Source: Spirochaetota bacterium (GTDB lineage: Bacteria; Spirochaetota; Spirochaetia; Treponematales; Treponemataceae). Taken from it: a DNA stretch of 7,914 bases. Below the pieces are notes generated by a model. That model saw only the letters and a program-made list of their open reading frames with translations, was not told the origin of the DNA and ran no database searches. This document shows, one piece after another, positions 6,444 through 7,914 of this stretch (position 1 is the stretch's first letter; every line of letters starts with the position of its first letter). Both the position numbers and the translations under genes were made by a program. The stretch covers positions 1 through 7,914 of the forward strand of contig JAKPSR010000105.1 of assembly GCA_029571425.1 (NCBI GenBank). The letters run 5' to 3'.

Positions 6444-7280
6444 CTACTTTTGGTAGACGCGGACGTAGTCTACGAGCATCGTCGCCTTCTTGAGCTTCGG
6501 GTCGATACCCTTCGTGCCGCCCCAGCTACCGCCAATGGCGACGTTGAGGATTAGGTAGAATGGATGATCGAATGGCCACTCGGCGAAGGTTTTCTTCTCG
6601 TTCTCGAAGCGGAAGAACGCCTTACCGTCGACGTACCACTCGATGTAGTCAGGCTCCCAGCGAACGGCGTAGGTATGGTAGCCCTTGGTCACGCCCTTCA
6701 CCTTCGCGCTCATCGTCTTTTGCGTGCCGATCTTGTGGTAGTACGCGAGGGTATGCGCGGTGGTATGGATCACCTCGGGGTCGAAGCCGACGTGCTCCAT
6801 GATGTCGATCTCGCCGGAGCGCGGCCAGTTACCGTAGATGTCCCCGCGCGGCATCATCCATATCGCGGGCCAGGTGCCGACTCCCTCGGGGATCCGGGCT
6901 CGTGCCTCGATGTACCCATAGGTCCAATCGGCTTTGTACAGGGTCTTGAGTCGGGCGCTCGTCCACGATCCCTTGTCGTTCAAGGCCGTGATGTTGAGCG
7001 CGCCGCCCTTAACGAACGAATTCTCGCGCGTATTCGTGTAGACCTGAAGCTCTCCATTGCCCCAGCCGTTCCCGCCGACGGAGTAGTCCCACTTGTCGGG
7101 GTTGGGCGCGCCGTCCGAGTCGAACTCGTCGGACCAAACGAGGGAGTACCCCTCGGGGACGGCGCTCACGATTGGCTCGGCGGGTTTTTCCGCGCACGAG
7201 GAAAGCACAACGGCGGCGAACAAGACGATCGCCATGAAGGCGATCCGAGCCGAATCGCGAACGATATGCATACCACTCAT
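6444..7280 (-). CDS. GH16 beta-glucanase (laminarinase-like) lipoprotein
   Basis: The product has 278 residues and is a retaining glycoside hydrolase of family 16, most likely an endo-beta-1,3- or mixed-linkage-glucanase. The catalytic motif EIDIME lies at residues 157-162 in SGEIDIMEHVG, with Glu157 the expected nucleophile, Asp159 the assisting residue and Glu162 the acid/base. The extra residue in this motif is typical of the laminarinase branch. Other family features include WSDEFD near the start of the domain, GTWPAIWMMP before the active site, WEPDYIEWYVDG, and the closing region PFYLILNVAIGGSWGG. The signal peptide ends in VLSSC with Cys29, so the enzyme is exported and lipid-anchored. 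The ATG at 7280 has GGGGG five nt upstream; an in-frame ATG at 7271 is less well placed. It starts 10 nt after the ychF stop, so it has no room for its own promoter in the gap. Length is normal for a single-domain member. Confidence 0.95.
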   Translation of the reverse strand: MSGMHIVRDSARIAFMAIVLFAAVVLSSCAEKPAEPIVSAVPEGYSLVWSDEFDSDGAPNPDKWDYSVGGNGWGNGELQVYTNTRENSFVKGGALNITALNDKGSWTSARLKTLYKADWTYGYIEARARIPEGVGTWPAIWMMPRGDIYGNWPRSGEIDIMEHVGFDPEVIHTTAHTLAYYHKIGTQKTMSAKVKGVTKGYHTYAVRWEPDYIEWYVDGKAFFRFENEKKTFAEWPFDHPFYLILNVAIGGSWGGTKGIDPKLKKATMLVDYVRVYQK

Positions 7281-7285
7281 TCCAT

Positions 7286-7290
7286 CCCCC
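7286..7290 (-). promoter_or_regulatory. Shine-Dalgarno site directly after the ychF stop
   Basis: GGGGG lies immediately after the TAA of ychF (7293-7291) and five nt before the ATG at 7280-7278. It decides the start of the GH16 gene, whose frame is open further upstream inside ychF, and shows that the two genes share a transcript. Confidence 0.85.
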
Positions 7291-7914
7291 TTATACGTTG
7301 AACTTAAAGAACATGACGTCACCGTCTGCCACCACGTAGTCGCGGCCTTCCTGCCGATACCGTCCCGCCTCGCGAATCTTCTGCTCGGTCCCGTGCTTAA
7401 CGAAATCGTCGAAGCTATACACCTCGGCCTTGATGAAGCCTTTCTCGAAATCGGTATGGATGACGCCGGCGGCCTTCGGCGCGGTATCGCCCGCGTGAAT
7501 GGTCCACGCGCGGCACTCGTCCTCGCCCGCGGTGAAGAAGGTGCGGAGCTTCAGCAGATGATAGGCCGCGCGCGCGAGCGAGGCGAGACCCGATTCCGTA
7601 AGCCCGATCTCGGCGAGGAAAGCGAGTTTCTCATCCTGGCTCTCGAGGTCGGCGAGCTCCGCCTCGAACTTACCGCAGATGACGACGACGTCCGCGCCCT
7701 CGCGCTCGGCGATGCGGCGCACCGTCTCGATGTGCGCGTTCCCGGCCTTCATCCCCTCTTCGTCGACGTTGCAGACGTACATCTGCGGCTTCATCGTGAT
7801 CAAGTGGCAGTCGTAGATCGCGGCGCGCTCGTCGTCGGTAAGCTCGGCCTCGCGGGCGGCGCGCCCCTCCTGCAAGAGGGGCCTGATCTTGCCGATCGCG
7901 GAAAGGACGACCTC
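7291..7914 (-). CDS. ychF: Redox-regulated ATPase YchF, 5'-truncated
   Basis: YchF is a cytosolic Obg-related P-loop ATPase that associates with ribosomes and is linked to stress responses. The frame is open to the window edge, giving 207 visible residues of about 365; the P-loop half lies outside. The visible part starts in the helical insertion (QEGRAAREAELTDDE). It then has YVCNVDE, where NVDE fits the NxxE form of the G4 motif that gives this family ATP rather than GTP preference. The C-terminal TGS-like domain is very well kept: FFTAG, RAWTIHAGDTAPKAAGVIHT, DFEKGFIKAEV, EGRDYVVADGDV and the terminal FNV. The TTG at 7875 lies inside a conserved stretch and is not a start. It is the first visible gene of the minus-strand operon, so the promoter is probably upstream of the window. 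Confidence 0.97.
   Translation of the reverse strand, partial: EVVLSAIGKIRPLLQEGRAAREAELTDDERAAIYDCHLITMKPQMYVCNVDEEGMKAGNAHIETVRRIAEREGADVVVICGKFEAELADLESQDEKLAFLAEIGLTESGLASLARAAYHLLKLRTFFTAGEDECRAWTIHAGDTAPKAAGVIHTDFEKGFIKAEVYSFDDFVKHGTEQKIREAGRYRQEGRDYVVADGDVMFFKFNV

Larger units (their letters stand above)
1451..7914 (-). other. Probable five-gene operon, ychF to TPR/SLH-like lipoprotein
   Basis: Five genes lie on the same strand with gaps of 10, 46 and 31 nt and a final 4-nt ATGA overlap. No internal promoter stands out, and the only clear terminator is after the last gene. The hairpin at 6377-6414 may reduce read-through after the GH16 gene. Everything downstream of ychF carries a signal peptide or membrane anchor. 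Confidence 0.7.

Noticed and set aside
6564..7301. A plus-strand open frame of about 245 codons opposite the GH16 gene
   Set aside because: It is antisense to a gene with an intact catalytic motif, and its product matches nothing I know.
7873..7875. TTG at 7875 as the start of ychF
   Set aside because: Family-like sequence continues upstream to the edge, and the protein would lack its whole nucleotide-binding half.
1..7914. Search for CRISPR arrays, tRNA or rRNA genes, insertion sequences, attachment sites and riboswitches
   Set aside because: By reading alone I found no direct-repeat array, terminal inverted repeats, transposase-like frame or known RNA signature. The window is almost wholly coding.

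Overview
The window is GC-rich by eye, gene-dense, and has no stretch over 100 bases without a gene. It shows two convergent blocks: one truncated plus-strand gene at the left edge, and a compact minus-strand series of five genes running from the right edge to position 1451. I see no mobile element, CRISPR array, tRNA or rRNA. The three lipoprotein signal peptides (two with relaxed or long n-regions), the S-layer-homology-like lipoprotein and the GTP-type PEP carboxykinase fit a high-GC spirochaete or another diderm anaerobe. That assignment is an inference of low to moderate confidence.

Left block (1-1420, plus strand): the C-terminal three quarters of GTP-dependent phosphoenolpyruvate carboxykinase (pckG), with all visible catalytic motifs intact. 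A strong intrinsic terminator follows and probably serves the opposing operon too.

Right block (7914 down to 1451, minus strand), in transcription order: the C-terminal half of the ATPase ychF; a GH16 beta-glucanase lipoprotein; an endonuclease/exonuclease/phosphatase-family lipoprotein; a 921-residue membrane-anchored protein with a DUF3352-like N-terminal half and a C-terminal beta-propeller; and a TPR/S-layer-homology-like lipoprotein. Gaps are 10, 46 and 31 nt, and the last junction is an ATGA overlap, so the genes are probably co-transcribed. All four genes after ychF encode proteins that carry export signals, so the operon joins a cytosolic housekeeping ATPase to an envelope module. The GH16 enzyme suggests beta-glucan handling at the cell surface; the roles of the other three are not known.

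The most interesting points are a terminator-like hairpin wrapped around the ribosome binding site and start codon of the phosphatase-family gene, an eight-fold repeat of about 44 residues in the large anchored protein, a degenerate S-layer-homology signature in the last lipoprotein, and a 15-bp in-frame tandem repeat. Nothing here amounts to a clearly new defence or mobile system.
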